From: Candidatus Omnitrophota bacterium
GTDB taxonomy: Bacteria; Ratteibacteria; UBA8468; B48-G9; JAFGKM01
Length of the DNA: 5,077 nucleotides
Direction of reading: 5' to 3'
Assembly (NCBI GenBank): GCA_023818745.1
Contig: JAMWBY010000084.1
Coordinates: forward strand, 1 to 5,077
Part shown: one piece after another, positions 4,985-5,077 of the stretch
Numbering within the stretch: position 1 is the stretch's first letter
How the letters are laid out: each line of letters opens with the position of its first letter
Position numbers and translations under genes: made by a program
Notes under the pieces: generated by a model
What the model saw: the letters and a program-made list of their open reading frames with translations, nothing else
Database searches by the model: none
What the model was told of the DNA's origin: nothing

Positions 4985-5077
4985 ATCTTTTCACTTCAAA
5001 TTTAATTACCCCTCGTAAACAATAATCTTATCACAATGTTATTTTACTTTTTTAAACATATTAACAAATTTTTCTTT

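Overview
The window is very AT-rich (about 30% G+C by eye, not counted). It is densely coded with short gaps, strong AAGGAG-type ribosome binding sites before five of its six genes, AGA as the main Arg codon and many ATA Ile codons. An OmpA-type peptidoglycan-binding domain, a probable lipoprotein and PEGA-domain surface-type proteins point to a diderm (Gram-negative-type) bacterium. The Lys/Glu/Ile-rich proteins would fit an AT-rich anaerobe or thermophile, or an uncultured candidate phylum. I cannot name the lineage from the sequence. No tRNA, rRNA, CRISPR array, transposase or phage gene is visible.

Layout. Bases 1-285 hold no convincing gene. A plus-strand operon follows (286-2450): a TPM-domain membrane protein with a Gly-rich tail, a small nucleotidyltransferase-fold protein with a helical C-terminal half, and a LemA-family protein. 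The first two genes are 13 bp apart and the last two overlap by 8 bp. A 126-bp AT-rich gap (2451-2576) with an imperfect inverted repeat separates this operon from a convergent minus-strand cluster. Read in its direction of transcription, that cluster is: an exported PEGA-repeat protein (4915-3908), an exported OmpA-domain protein with a Val-Glu-Lys-Pro repeat linker (3837-3064), and a glycine-zipper lipoprotein (3035-2577). Bases 4916-5077 are its leader and promoter region, with a perfect TATAAT -10 box.

How the genes may work together. LemA and TPM-domain proteins are recurrent genomic neighbours and both are membrane-associated, but their biochemical role is poorly defined. The nucleotidyltransferase-like gene between them, with Asn in place of the second metal-binding Asp, is the most unusual part of that operon and may be a regulatory or non-catalytic partner. 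The minus-strand cluster looks like a cell-envelope module. The OmpA domain could contact peptidoglycan, although its usual diaminopimelate-binding Asp is Ser here. The glycine-zipper lipoprotein would sit in a membrane, and the PEGA protein would supply extracytoplasmic beta-domains. The link between the two operons is only adjacency. Nothing shows that they act together.
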